Shown piece by piece: positions 18,958-33,000 of a stretch of DNA of 64,000 bases. Within the stretch, counting starts at the first letter, position 1. The number at the start of each line of letters is the position of its first letter. A model generated the notes under the pieces. It did no database searches. It was given only the letters and a program-made list of their open reading frames with translations, and had not been told where the DNA came from. The DNA is taken from positions 123,998 through 187,997 of the forward strand of contig JAIKVZ010000031.1 of assembly GCA_024685285.1 (NCBI GenBank), in the 5' to 3' direction. The position numbers were made by a program, and so were the translations under genes. This stretch comes from Bacteroidales bacterium. GTDB lineage: Bacteria > Bacteroidota > Bacteroidia > Bacteroidales > P3.

Positions 18958-19578
18958 ATGGACCTCCCCTCCGCCATACTGCAACAGGCTGTCGACCAGC
19001 TGCGTACCCTCCCGGGAGTGGGGGCTCGCACCGCTTTGCGTTACGCTTTGCACTTGGTGCAGGGCACCGAGCAGGAGGCTCGCGACCTTGCCGACTCGCT
19101 GCTGGCTCTCAAGACCGAGCTGCACCACTGCCGCCTCTGCCACAATATTGCCGACAGCGACCTCTGCCCCGTCTGCGCCAGCCCCAAACGCCAGCGCGGC
19201 ATCCTCTGCGTGGTCGAGAACGTGCAGGGCGTCATGGCCGTCGAGGCCACCGGCCAGTACAACGGGCTCTACCATGTGCTCGGAGGCGTCATCTCGCCTA
19301 TCGACGGCGTGGGCATCAACGACCTCGAGCTCGCCTCGCTCACCGACCGCGTGCGCCGCGCCGACCCCGAGCCCGTTACCGAGGTCATCCTGGCCCTGCC
19401 GGCCACCATGGAGGGCGACACAACGGCCTACTACATCTACCGCCAGCTCAGCCCCTTGGGCGTCAAGGTCACGGCTATAGCAAGGGGTGTGTCGGTGGGC
19501 GACAGCCTTGAGTATGCCGACGAGGCCACCCTGGGTCGCTCCATAGTCGGCCGCAGGCCGTTCAATTCCGAGGGCTGA
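18958..19578 (+). CDS. recR: Recombination protein RecR
   Basis: LPGVGARTALRYALHLV, C4 zinc finger CRLCHNIADSDLCPVC, Toprim region. Confidence 0.95.
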   Translation: MDLPSAILQQAVDQLRTLPGVGARTALRYALHLVQGTEQEARDLADSLLALKTELHHCRLCHNIADSDLCPVCASPKRQRGILCVVENVQGVMAVEATGQYNGLYHVLGGVISPIDGVGINDLELASLTDRVRRADPEPVTEVILALPATMEGDTTAYYIYRQLSPLGVKVTAIARGVSVGDSLEYADEATLGRSIVGRRPFNSEG

Positions 19579-19614
19579 CCGACCTCAACCCGACCTCAAC
19601 CCGAACCTAACCCC
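19579..19614 (-). repeat. G-rich repeat copy (minus strand GGGGTTAGGTTCGGGTTGAGGTCGGGTTGAGGTCGG)
   Basis: Same family; fills most of the recR/nagZ convergent junction. Confidence 0.93.
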
Positions 19615-19630
19615 TTCAATGGGTTGTCTC

Positions 19631-20800
19631 TCAGTGTTTTAGTTGCTGCTTTGTTTGGCGCACCCTCGCGGCGGCGCGGCGCACCGTCTGCTCGTCTATA
19701 CGGCCCTGGCGCACAAGTTGTTCCACTATGTCGATGGTCTGCCGGGCCATATCGGGGTTGTATGTCGAGCTGTTGTTGCCGAGGCACAGCAGGTCGGCGC
19801 CGGCGTTGATGGCTAAGGCAATGGCGTCGGCGTAGCCGTAGTGCGAGGTTATGGCGCCCATGCCCATGTCGTCGGTGATGACCAGTCCGCTGTAGCCCAG
19901 CGTGTCGCGCAGGCAGGCGTAGGCTTTGGCCGAGAGCGAGGCGGGGAGGCCCGAGGGGTCTATGCGGCGGTTCACCACGTGGGCCATCATCACCATGGGG
20001 GCCTCGGCGGCCAGCTGGCGGTAGGGCTCCAGCTCGCTGCGCTGCCAGGTGTGGCTCACGTCGACAAGGCCCTTGTGGGTGTCGCCGCCGGCACTGCCGT
20101 GGCCGGGGAAGTGCTTCAGGCAGCTCAGCACGCCGCGGCAGCCCTGCTCCTCGACCCAGATGCGGCAGCACTCGGCCACCTCATGGGCGTCGGCCCCGAA
20201 ACTGCGGCCCATGGCGCCGATGACGGGGCAGGCGGGGTTCACGTCAACGTCGGCGCAGGGGGCGAAGTTGAGGTTTATGCCCAGCGCGGCCAGCTGTTCG
20301 GCGCAGAGTGCGGCATAGCGGCGCACCGTGTCGGCACCCCCCTGGGCGCTGGCCTTGGCGCTGCGGTTGGGCCCAAAGCCGTAGTCGGTGCGCAGGCGGC
20401 TCACGTTGCCGCCCTCCTGGTCAATGCCTATGAGCAGCGTCTCGGGGCTCAGAGCCTGCAGGGCGGCGCAGAGGCCGCGCACCTGCTCGGGGTTGCCTAT
20501 GTTGCGGTGGCGTTTGCCGGTGGGGGCGTCATAGTCAAACAGAATCACGCCGCCCACCTTCAGGTCGCGCACCATGCGGGTCACGGCGCTGTCGGCCGTC
20601 TGGCCGCGGAAACCGATGATAATCATCTGCGCAATGTCGTCGCGCAACGGGCGCAGGGTGTCGGTCTCGGCGGCGGGCTGCGGTGCGGCGGTGTCTATGG
20701 CGGCTGCATTGGCGCGGCTGCCGCAGCCGGCCAGCAGGACGGCTGCCATGCACAGGGCCGTCAGCAGGCCCGTGCGGCGGGGGTGTGTGCTCTCTTTCAT
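19631..20800 (-). CDS. nagZ: Glycoside hydrolase family 3, beta-N-acetylhexosaminidase-like lipoprotein
   Basis: IGIDQEGGNVSRLR, KHFPGHGSAGGDTHKG, VITDDMGMGAI; lipoprotein signal LLAGCGS; start placed at 20800. Confidence 0.88.
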   Translation of the reverse strand: MKESTHPRRTGLLTALCMAAVLLAGCGSRANAAAIDTAAPQPAAETDTLRPLRDDIAQMIIIGFRGQTADSAVTRMVRDLKVGGVILFDYDAPTGKRHRNIGNPEQVRGLCAALQALSPETLLIGIDQEGGNVSRLRTDYGFGPNRSAKASAQGGADTVRRYAALCAEQLAALGINLNFAPCADVDVNPACPVIGAMGRSFGADAHEVAECCRIWVEEQGCRGVLSCLKHFPGHGSAGGDTHKGLVDVSHTWQRSELEPYRQLAAEAPMVMMAHVVNRRIDPSGLPASLSAKAYACLRDTLGYSGLVITDDMGMGAITSHYGYADAIALAINAGADLLCLGNNSSTYNPDMARQTIDIVEQLVRQGRIDEQTVRRAAARVRQTKQQLKH

Positions 20801-20968
20801 ATCACTATAACGCCGATTTGGCCCGTTTATTGTGTGGCAAAAGCACCCTGGAATTGTCAACAAACTGTTGAGAAAAAATGTCAACATACAACATGCTGAA
20901 AGAAAGCTTATTATAAATTTTTACACATTTTTTAACATTTTTTTTATGGGTTTATAAACATTTTTTCT

Positions 20969-20976
20969 TACCTTTG
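20969..20976 (+). promoter_or_regulatory. Bacteroidota-type -7 element (TACCTTTG) upstream of giant surface protein
   Basis: TAnnTTTG match in AT-rich leader about 100 nt upstream of the start. Confidence 0.5.
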
Positions 20977-21075
20977 CATATTGGCAAAATAGTGCGCAAT
21001 AGCGCATTATGCGCTGTAATGTATTGAAAATAAATGACAAACAAACCCAAATTATTAACCAAATCATTAACAACT

Positions 21076-24000
21076 ATGAGACGTTATTTACAAAGATTGT
21101 TGCTCATAGCGGCACTGTGTGTGCCGTGGGCTATGGGCGCACAAGAAACGTTGACCGTTGCTGACGGGACTAACACGAGTACTACGATGCCTGTGTATCA
21201 GACCTGGATGGACAGTCAGCCAAGAACACAGCTCATCTATCCAGAGGGTAGACTGGTAGACATGATTGGTTCAGAGATAACCAAAATCAAGTTCTACTAC
21301 AACACCACATCCACCCCTGGTTGGAGTGCCCAGGATCTGACGATCAGACTCGGCATTGTGGACGACTCTGTTTTTTCGTCGAATACCTATTACGACACAA
21401 CCGGTATGACTGTGGTCTATACTGGCCTGTTCCCAAACAACAACGGTGAATGTGAATTAGTGTTCACCACTCCGTTTGAGTATAATGGAGGTAACCTCCT
21501 GTTCGCCATCAACGACAATGTTTCTGGCGGCAGCTACTCGCCCACCGTGCCATTCAAAGGAAAGACCACTGCTTCAGGTACCAAAAACGGACTCTATTCT
21601 TATTCTACTTCTATCTCTTCTACAAACTTCCTCCCCAAAATCACCTTCACCTATGAGGCCGGTGGTTGCGGCAACCCCCGTAACTTTGTTGTAACCGCCC
21701 AGACCTCCTCGTCTGTCTCGTTTATCTGGAACAAGTCCAAGACCGGTCTCGAAGAAGGCACCGGCTACCAGTATGTGGTAGTGCCGGCCGACTCAACGCC
21801 CAGCTGGACCTCCCCCCTCACCACTACCGACACCTTCTGCACCGTGTCCGGCCTTGCCGCCAACACGGCCTACGACCTCTGGATCCGTTCCAACTGCGGC
21901 ACCGAACAGAGCCGCGGCACCGTTTTCTCGTTCCGCACCGGCTGCGAGGCTATGAACATACTGCCCTACAGCTGCAACTTCGACGACTCGCCCGCGGGCA
22001 GCTCCAATATCACCAACCACCCCAACTTCGCCTTCTGCTGGAGCCGCTACGAAGCTCCTTCGGCCGATGCCGCCTATCGCGCGTATCCTTATATATATAG
22101 TGGTGCCAACGCCTACAGCGGCACCAACGCCATACTGTTCAACGTTGCCACCTCCTACAACGCCAACTATCCCGCCTCGGAGTTCGCTTCGTTCCCGCAG
22201 ATTGCCGGCTCTATAGCCCCCAGCGGTCTGCGCGTTTCGTTCTACGCACGCACTTCCAGCACCACCTCGACCGATATGGTTGTGGTTGGCGTTATGACCG
22301 ACCCCCACGACACCACCACCTTTGCTCCCTGCGACACCGTTATGGTCACAGGCAATACCTACCACCGCTACTTCGCCTCGTTGGCAAGCTATAGCGACAT
22401 CACCGGCGGCGACTATGTCACCCTCCGTGTGCGTCGTGTCCAGACCGGCGGCTCCGACCTCTATGTCGACGACGCTGCCCTCGAAACCATGCCTACTTGC
22501 TTCGAGCCTCTCAATCCTGTCGCCACCGGCACCATCTACAACAGCACCTCTCTGAGCTGGACCCCCCAGGGCACCGAGACCGAGTGGCGCATACAGTGGC
22601 GTCATGTCGACAGCACCGAGTGGAACACCGTCACCGGTGTCACCACCAACCCCTACACCGTTACCGGTTTCGACGGCCTCAACGAATATGAGCTCCGCGT
22701 GGCTGCCGTGTGCGGCAGCAACGTGAGCGGCTACAGCGAGGTGCTGACCATCTCCACCCCCTGCGCCCCCGTCAACGTTACCGAGGACGGCTTCGAATAC
22801 AACTTCGACAATTCGGCCTACAACGGCACCAGCACCACGAGCGACTTCACAATCCAGTGCTGGCACCGCCTCCATAACAGCACATCCACCTATATATATC
22901 CCTACCAGTACAGTTACGCATCCTATGCCCACAGCTCTCCTGGTTTGCTCTACTTCTACCTCTCCACAACGGCGAGCTACGCCAGCAGCCAGTTTGCCGT
23001 GCTGCCCGAAGTGGCCGAGGATGTCAACACCCTGCGCATGGCCTTCTACGCCCGCGTCTCTGTCACCGGCATCAAGTTCGTGGTTGGTGTGATGACCGAC
23101 CCGACCGACTCCACCACCTTCGTGGGTGTCGACACCATACAGTATACCGTCACCGGTAGCTACACCCGCACCGTGGTCGACTTTGCCGACTACGTTGGTA
23201 CCGGCAAGTACATCGCCATCAAACTCAGCCGCGAGTTCAGCGCCACTGGCTATCTGTACCTCGACGATGTCAGCCTGAGCGTCAAGAGCTCCTGCCCCAC
23301 TCCCACCGGTTTGGTTGCCACCGCCGCCAGCCCCGAGACCATCCAGGCCTCGTGGAACGCCGCCGCCGGTGCCACCAGCTACTCGGTGCGTCTGTATGAG
23401 TCGAGCCTCTACAACCCCGAGAACCCCGACCAGAATGCGATGATCACCATCAACGCTGGCACCGATACCTCCATTCTCCTCACCGGCTACGGCCATGATG
23501 AGACCACCGATATGGATATCACCGTCTCCGACCAGAGCATACGCTACAACCACGAGTATGTGGTTGTGGTGCGCGCCAACTGCGGTACCACTCCCGCCGA
23601 CTGGTCTGCCGGCGTTAAGGTCAGCACCCCGTTTGACTGCGATGGCGACGCCTACCGCGACATAACCGTGGGTACCGGCACCACCAACTCGTCAGCCTCT
23701 TCCATGGGCTACACCTACCTGAGCTCTTCGTATCTCAGGAGCTTCGGTGTCCAGCTTCTCACCGGCGCCGAACTCAAGGATATGGATATCTACGAGGGCG
23801 ACATCCGCTCGGTGGCTTGGTTCATGCCCAGCGGCGCAGCCCTTAACAATGTGCCCATGCGCATCTATATGGCCCACACCGACACCACAGGCCTTGCTGT
23901 TGCCGACACCGGCAGATTCAACCCCCGCACCATGCAGCTTGTATGGCAGGGCAATATGAACTGGCGTCAGGATCAGTGGCTCGACTTCGAGTTGACGACC

Positions 24001-27000
24001 CCCTTCCACTATGCCGGAACCGACAGCAACCTCGTCATCCGTGTCGAGATTGACACCTGCCTCTACCGTATGCGCGCCACTGGCGAGACTGGCACCTATT
24101 CTTATATACGTACCACCTCGCGCACCGGCCGCAGCCTTTATAGCTACACCAGCACTTCGCAGTACTGCTACTCAACCGCCAACTTCGCCAACGTGCGCCT
24201 CAAGATGTGCGTTGAAGAGCCCTACTGCTTCCGTCTCCTCAGCCTCAAGGCCGAGGCCATCGAGGACCAGCCCACCGCTGTGCGTCTGACCTGGAAGAAA
24301 GACCCGCGCGACCTCAACAACCAGGGCTTCCTCATTTTCTACGGCCCCGACACCCTCGAGGGCAATCCTGAGACCACCCTCGGTTTCACCGACTACACCG
24401 GCCTCAACCCCATTGCCGCCACCGACACCACCTGCGTGGTCACCGGCCTCAACTCCAACTCACAGTACCGTTTCTTCATCCAGAGCTATTGCGGCGCGGT
24501 TGAAGACGGCGTGAGCGAATTCGTCGAGAGCAACGTGGTGCGCACCACCTGCGCTCCGCAGGAGTGGCCCTACACCATAGGCTTCGAGCGCACCGCCGAT
24601 GAACTGTCCTCCAGCTCCAGTGCCGCCAACTTCGGCGTCTACTGCTGGAACCGCCTCACCAACTACAACCGTCCGTATGCCTACTCCAGCTCCAGCTACG
24701 CCCACGAAGGCACCTACTCACTCTACTGGTCGTTCGACACTATCGACACCAACTACGCCATTGCCGTGCTGCCCGAGATGGAAGAGAGCCTCGACGAGGC
24801 ACAGATGGTCTTCTGGGCACGCACCAATGCCGGCGACACCGCCCGCCTCATCTTCTGCTCCATCATCGACGATAGCCTCGCCAGCCTCGAGCCCTTCGAC
24901 ACTGTGTTGGTTATCGGCAGCACCATGACCGAGTACAACAAGGTTCTTGCCAACATTTCGCTGCCCACCGGCTACGAGCGTCTCGCTCTCACCGTTGCCA
25001 AGGGCGACGTCCTCTGGCTCGACGACATCACCGTGCGTGAAGACCCGGGTACCCTCAAGCCCAAGAGCTTTGCCATAGTCGACGGCTCCCTCAGCCAGTT
25101 CGGTGCCGACTTCGTCTTCGTCGACGTTGACAACAGCCCGCGCGCCCCGCAGTACCAGATTGGTATCGTTAGCGGCGAAGAGTGGGATGCCGAGGACGAA
25201 GAGATGGTCCTCATCAATATCACCCGCACCGACGACAACGACACCGTTTATGCTTCGGCCACCACGCTCGATCCCAATGTCCGCTACGTTGCCGCCGTCC
25301 GCGCCATCAACCCCAACCAGGAAAACGAAGCCAAGCGCACCTCGGAGTGGAGCGACCCCACACCGGTCTTCACCACCCTCTGCGAGCCCATCAGCGCTGC
25401 CGAACTTCCCTATTATGAAGGTTTCGAGAACGTCTACAGCAAGGTCTACACCAGCTATAACGCTACCGCCACCGCCTCTACACCGGGAGTAACCTACGCC
25501 CTTAAGAACAGCGATGTCTCCTGCTGGGATTTCGCCGTCACCGAAGGCACCCCGATGGCCTACATTGGCAAAAACGCCACCTACCGCTACGATGGCGACC
25601 AGTACCTTGTGCTTGCCTCCAACAGCGCCCAGGCCTACGCCTACGCCGTGCTGCCTATATTCGACAACCCCGTCGAATACCTCCGCATGTCGTTCTACTA
25701 TCGCAACCACAGCACCACCAGCAGCAACTACGCTCTTGAGCTGGGTTACGTTACCAACAACCAGTACGACAGCACCTTCGTAAAGATTGCCGACTTCCCC
25801 GTCAACAATACCTACCAGTTTGTTGACTATATCTTCAATATGGACACCGTTGCCGTGCCCAACAACGCCAACGTGCGTCTGGCCTTCCGTGCCCGCTACT
25901 ACAGTGTCTATATCGACTCCATCACCGTGTTCGAGGCTCCTGCCTGCCAGTATCCGCGCTACTTTGCCGCTACCGGCGAGAACACCGCCTACACCATGCC
26001 TCTGCGCTGGGTCAACTCCGACCTCGGTGCCGACGGTATAGTGCGTTGGGATGTTATGTACATCGGCGGTGAGGACACCCTCATCCGCAGCATCGATGCC
26101 GATGTCGACAACGATTCCGTGATACGTCTGCAGGGTCAAATCGTCTCTTGCGACACCGTCTGGACCGACACCACTCACACCGAATACTCCCTCACCAACA
26201 TCGTGCGCGAGGCCGACACCATGGCTTTCGTCCTGCCCAACCTCAACGCCAACACCACCTACACCCTGCGTATCCGCTCGGTGGGTGAGTACAGCGGCGA
26301 GACCTTCGTCAGCGACTGGAGCCAGCCCATCAGCTCTGCCCTCACACGCACCCTCAGCGACGCCACCGACATCATAGTGGCCCGCGCCACCTATCCCGAG
26401 GGCGTCTGGGTTGAGACCAACACCGACACCGCTACCCGCGAAATCACCGTGACCGTCGACTACGGTACCCCGCTCAACGCCATCAAGCTCACCCTGCTTG
26501 GCAGCCCGAGCAACACCGGTATCTACATCGACAACATGGCTACCCCGTTCAGCGACACCATCAGCTACAACTTCGTCATTGAACGCACCATCATAGTCCG
26601 CGCCGAGGATACCAACATCACCGGCGAGTGGACCCTCATCGTCGAGCCCGAGCTCTGCACCTATCCGCGCAACATTGCCTTCAGCAATATTGCCCGCCGC
26701 ACCTTCACCGCCAGCTGGCAGATCCTCGATTCGCGCATCTACCAGTATGACATCTGGGCCGATACCCTCACCCTCACCGACGAGGCTCTCGACACCCTTC
26801 CCTTCGTCACCGTTAACGACACCACCTACAACTTCGAGGGCCTGCGCCGCGCCCACACCTACAACGTCTATGTGCGCGCCCACTGCTCCAACGGCGAACT
26901 CAGCCGCTGGGCCGTGGCCGAAGTAACCACCGAAGATATGCCTTGCTCTGCCGAGTCGCAGCCCATCATCATTGGCACTGCCACCACCACCAGCAAGTAT

Positions 27001-30000
27001 CTCCCCATGACCACCAACTACAATTACGGTTACGGCCAGATGCTCTTCAAGGCCAGCGAACTTGGCCAGACCGGCAAGATCAACAAGATATCCTTCAACG
27101 TCTCTGCTTTGGCCACCTCGACGAGCTATGAGCCTCACTATATCTTCTATGTGGCCCTTACCGACCTCACCGAGCTCACAGCTTCCAGCTATGTGCCCGC
27201 TTCTGAGCTCACCCAGGTGGGCGTCGTGACCGAGATCACCCAGACCGGTTGGTACGACATCGACCTGCCCGAGGATATCGTGATTGACGGCACCAAGAAC
27301 CTCGTCATCGCCGTAGCCAACCAGTCCGGCGTATGGAGCGGTGGTCCCAACTTCTACTATTCTTCATCCTCTGGCACCGTCGTTGAACGTCACAATGACA
27401 GCTATTCAGAGTATGGCGACCCGTTCAACACCTCTTACGCTCTTTCGGCCACCACATACCGTCCCAACATCAAGTTCGGTTTCTGCATACCTGGCGATCC
27501 CTGCCCCGCCGTCGACACCCTCTATGTTGAGAAGAACCTCGACGACCCGACTGAGGTCACTCTGCACTGGACTGCCGAAGGCGACTATGCCTCGCTCTAC
27601 CACCTCTATGTTATTACCGATACCAACAACTTCAACCCCGACAGCTCTACCGGTTACATCATCGTGAACAACGCCGACTCGGTGGTTGTTGAAGAACTCG
27701 ATGCCAACACCCAGCACTTTGCCTACCTCAAGGTGTTCTGCCAGGCCGACGGCATCGACGACGGCTCCAGCAACTGGGTGCCCCTCACCTTCAAGACCAA
27801 CAGCTACTGCCGCGTGCCCGAGAACGTGGTCATGACCAAGACCGGCAAGAAGACGGTCAACCTCACCTATGACTTCGACGCCACCCAGGCCGCCAATTAC
27901 CGCTACATAGTCTCCACCTCGGTCCTCACCGACAACGCTCTTGAGACTGCCACTCCCACCATGGCCCATATCGATACCAACGACATCAATATCGAGTTGC
28001 CCGAGTACAGCACCTTCTACCATATCTATATTGGCAACGACTGCGGCGGCACCGACGGCGTGAGCCCCTACTACTACGCCGGCACCGTGCGCACCTCCGA
28101 CGCCTGCCCCGCTCCCGAGAACCTCAAAGTAACTGAGATCGACGTCACCGGTGCTTTGGTCACCTGGAAACCCGCCCAGTTCACCGACGAGACCACTTGG
28201 CAGGTCAACGTCACCGGCACCGGTGTCAACCAGACCTTCACCGTCACCGACACCTTTGCCGTTGTCACCGGCCTCATGCCCGAGCAGAACTACACCGTGA
28301 GCGTGAGCACTATGTGCAACGAGACTCCCGGCACTGCTGCCACCCGCCAGTTCACCACTATAGCCTATGTGCCCTGCACACAGATTGGCGAGGGTACCTC
28401 TGCTTACTACTATGTGCCTTCATCTGGCTACTACCACTACAGCTACACCCAGACTGTCTTCACACCCGGAGAGCTGAACAACGTGGGTGAAATAGCCTCC
28501 ATAGCCTACAACTACATCATCGACAGCGGCACCGTGCACCACCTCGACATCTACATGGGCACTACCGCCGGCGATGTGAGCAGCGCTTTTGCCACCGTGA
28601 CAAACTTCCGTCACGTCTTCAGCGGCCTGCACCACTTCACCAACGCCAACGGCGGCTGGAGCTCCATAGCCCTCGACAGCACCTTCACCTACGACGGCTC
28701 TGCCAACCTCGTCATAGCTGTCTACCGCAACAACGTCGGCGAGACCAACTACGGCAGCACCGCCCGCTTCGGCTACCACAGTGCCACCGGCATGACACGT
28801 TACCGCCAGAGCGACTCTGAGTTCCAGATTGCCGCCGACGGTAACAACAGCGGCACTACCGCCGGCACAGCCACTGCCAACCGCCCGAACATGAAGATAT
28901 GCTTCAACAACGAGTTTGGCGGCTGCCTGCCTGTCACTCACCTCGTAACCAGAGACATCACCACCAACTCTGTCACCGCCAGCTGGTACAAGGGCGGCAC
29001 AGAGACCTCTTGGGAATATGTTAACGTCGGGTTAGGTTCGGATGGCGATGCTTCGGCAACGACCGACAGCGCCCTCAACGCCAACGCCCAGACCACTACA
29101 AACTACACCCTCACTATCAACAACTTGGAGCCCGACCATGCCTACACCCTCTATGTGCGTCCGGTTTGCACCGACACCGCTGCCGACCAGCCCGCATGGC
29201 GCGCTGTGAGCTACATGACCAAGATATCCTGCTACGCTCCCAACGCCGTTGACACTTGGCGCAACACCGATGTGCCTGAGGATTCGATTGACTACCGTCA
29301 CATCGCCCTCATCGCCCGTCACACCGACAGCGTCAACAACAACCTCGACCTCGAGAACTTCGAGTACCAGGTATGGCCGTATGCCAACCCGCAGGCTGGC
29401 GACACCGTCACCTTCCTTGCCGGCGACAGCGTGACCATCGGTGCCGAGCGTATGCGTCCCGGCTACTTCATGGCTTGGCGTGTGCGTGGCATCTGCCAGC
29501 CCGGCGATTCTTCGCGCTGGGTCCAGTCCTACGCCTCCATCTTCGACAGCTTGACCCTGCCCTACTACGAGAACTTCAACCAGAACAACACCGTTACCCG
29601 TATGCTCTGGCGCGGTCACAGCGACATCGACGATTCAACTGCCACCTATCCCAATATTGCTGCTACCAGCTACTACTACATCCGTTTCCACAGCGGTGAA
29701 TCTACCACTAATATCTCGCACGAGCAGTATGCCGTCGGCCCCATCATGAGAGATCCTGTCAACACCATGATGCTCACCTTCCACGCTTGGCAGAGCAGCA
29801 CCGCTTCGGCCGCCACCAAGACCCTGATACTGGGCTACCCGGCCAACGACACCACCTTCGTGCCCATCGACACCCTTGAGGTTACCGCCACCGCTGCTGC
29901 TTCGGCCAACCTCTTCGAGTACTACCTCGACGAGCTGCCCGACAGCATCCACCGCATTGCCTTCAAGTGGCTCAACACCGGTACCGCTACCTATCAGTAT

Positions 30001-33000
30001 ACCTATGTTGACGACGTCACCCTCGACACACTGCCCGCCTGCCGCAAGCCGGTCGACTTTGCAGTGGCCGAGAACAACAAGGCCTATGCTGCCACCCTCA
30101 AGTGGCGCGCCATCAACGGCGAACAGAACTGGCTGCTGCGCTACAGAGCCTCTGCCGACACCGTCGACACCGACCTCAACATAGCCGCCGCCGACGCCAC
30201 CCTTGACGAGGGCGTATACTACTACGAGCTCACCGGCCTCAACACCCGCACCGCCTATGTGGCCAATATCTACAGCCTCTGCGGTGAGGACACCTCGCTT
30301 GTGGCCAACAACACCGTGCGTTTCACCACCCTGAGCGACACCGCCTACATACAGCGCATGAGCATTGCCTCGCCCGCCGGTGCACAGATTGGCAACGCCG
30401 TCTTCGACCACGCCAGCAAGCGTATCGACATGGTTCTCCGCGCCGGTGAAGACATCACCGATGTGGCCCTTGCCTTCGTCCTCAACCCCGCCAGCGGTAC
30501 CTACATGATGTGGGGCAACGACACCGTGGTGAGCGGCGACAACAGCTTCGACTTCACCTACGGTCAGCTCTTCACCGTCTATCCTCCCGCCGCCGACGCC
30601 CAGCCCTTCAACTGGAATGTCTACGTCACCGAGGAGGCCTGCCCCAGCATCTACGACCTGCGTGTCACCGATCTGGGCCGCTCCTATGCCGAGCTCGAGT
30701 GGAAGGTTGGCCAGGCCGCCAGCATGGCTGCCCCGCAGACCCAGTTTGTGCTGCAGCTCAAGCATAACGCCGAGGTCCTCAGCACCGACACCATCACCGT
30801 CGAGGCCGACAGCATCGTCCGTGCCTACCGCCTCGAGGGCATACACCGTGCCACCAACTACACCGTAAGCATCAAGTCTGTCTGCAAAGACACCTGGAGC
30901 CAGAGTGTCGACTTCACCACTCCCGACCTGCCGTGCGATCCCACACAGGGTGGCGAACCCATCACCATCGGCACCGGTACCGGCACCAGCCGCTACTTTG
31001 CAGGTAGCTGCTACTACAATTATGGTGCTACTCAGTTCCTCTTCACAGCCAGCGAACTTGGCAGCGCACTGCCCATCAACAAGTTCTACGTCCATGTGTC
31101 TACTCCCGACGAGGATTACCTACCCGACTACCAGATCTATATGGCCAACACCACCCGCACTTCTCTCGCTGCCAGCACATACCTGACCGCGAGCGAGCTC
31201 ACCTATGTTGGCTCCTTCGCCTCGGCCATCGTAGACACTGGCTGGCTTGAGATACCTCTCGAGAACACCTTCAACTACGACGGCACCTCCAACCTCGTCA
31301 TTGCCATGTTCAACCAGACTGGCGAATACTCCAGCTCACTCTACATCAACTACACTTCCGCCAGCGGCAAGGGTCTCTACCGTTATGATGACGATGAGGA
31401 AAGCCGTGGCGATGTGAACACCGGTGGCAACTACACCGCTACCTCCTATCGTCCCAACATACGTTTCGAGGGTTGCGTGCCCGTGGCTCCGTGTGTGGCT
31501 CCCGAAGGCTTGACTGTCCAGCTCACCGGCGAGGGTACCACCTCTGCCGCCTTCACCTGGCAGCGTCCCGACAATGACGGCGACTCTATCTACCGCGCCG
31601 TTGTGCTCCGCGCCGACGACACCGTTGAGATCGACTCCCTCACCGTCTTCAACTACGAGGGCAACGGTTTAGGCTTCAGCGTCGACACCCTGGTGCCCTA
31701 CACCGACTATGTGGTCTATGTGATGAGCGTCTGCGGTAACGGCGACGGCAACTCGCCCACTTGGAGCGAGCAGACCTTCCGTACCAACAGCACCTGCCGC
31801 ACTCCCAGCAACTTGGTTGCTACCCTCACCGGTAAGAACCAGGTCACCCTCACTTGGGACGGCGACAACACTGAGGACACCACCGTCACTCTCCAGGCCA
31901 ACAACTTCTCGGTAATCGTCTCCTACAGCCCGGTCGAGAACTTCGACAGTGCCGTATTCGACACCACCGGCCTTGATGCTACCACCTATGTCATAGATGG
32001 TCTGGCCTACACCGACACCGTCTATATCTACATTGCCAATGTGTGCGAAGATGGCTCCTACTCGCCCTTCGTCGGCACCAGCATCGTCACTGCCGAGCAG
32101 TGCGCTGCCCCGGTCAACTTCGCAGCCTCCGAGATCGGTCTCACCGGTGCTCGCCTGAGCTGGGAGCGTGGCTACATGAGCGACGAGACCCAGTGGATGG
32201 TCCACCTCACCGACTTCGGCCTGATAGACACCACCTATGTGGTCGACACCAACAGCTTCGTCGTCACCTCGCTCTACACCGATATGGACTACGAGGCCAC
32301 CCTAAGCTATGTCTGCGGTGAAGACACCATCATTGGCGACACCATCGAGTTCCACACTCTCGCCCGCCAGGCCTGCATGGTTGTCGGCACCGGTACCAGT
32401 GGCGCAGCCTACCTCTTTGGTGCCAACACCAACTACAAATACGGCTATGGTCAGTCGCTCTACACTGCTGAGGAGATTGGCAACACTGGCACCGTCAGTT
32501 CAATTGCCTTCAAGGTCACCTCGGCAGCCACAGCGGCCTACAACGCCAATACCAACTACACCGTCTATATGGCCCTCACCAACCTCACCACCCTGTCGGC
32601 TTCCGACTTCGTGCCCTACAGCAGCCTGACCCAGGTTGCCACCATCACCGACATGGGCGACACCGGTTGGTATGAGATTACCCTTCCCGATCCCATCGAG
32701 CTCGACGGCACCCAGAACGTGGTTATAGCCGTGGCCAACAACACCACCGAGTACTCCGGTCACCCCAACTTCAGCTACACCAGCGTCACGGGTATGACTG
32801 TCTACCGCCAGAGCGACGGCACTCCTGCCTACGGCGATCCTACCAACGTCAGCTACGCCATGAGCACCACCAGCACCAGAACCAATGTCCGCTTCTGCTT
32901 CGACCTGCCAGAAGAGTCTGACTGCGGCGCTGCTGTGTCCAACCTGGCCTTCAGCGGTTCCACCGACACCACTGCCACCTTCAGCTGGTACTCCGGTGCA

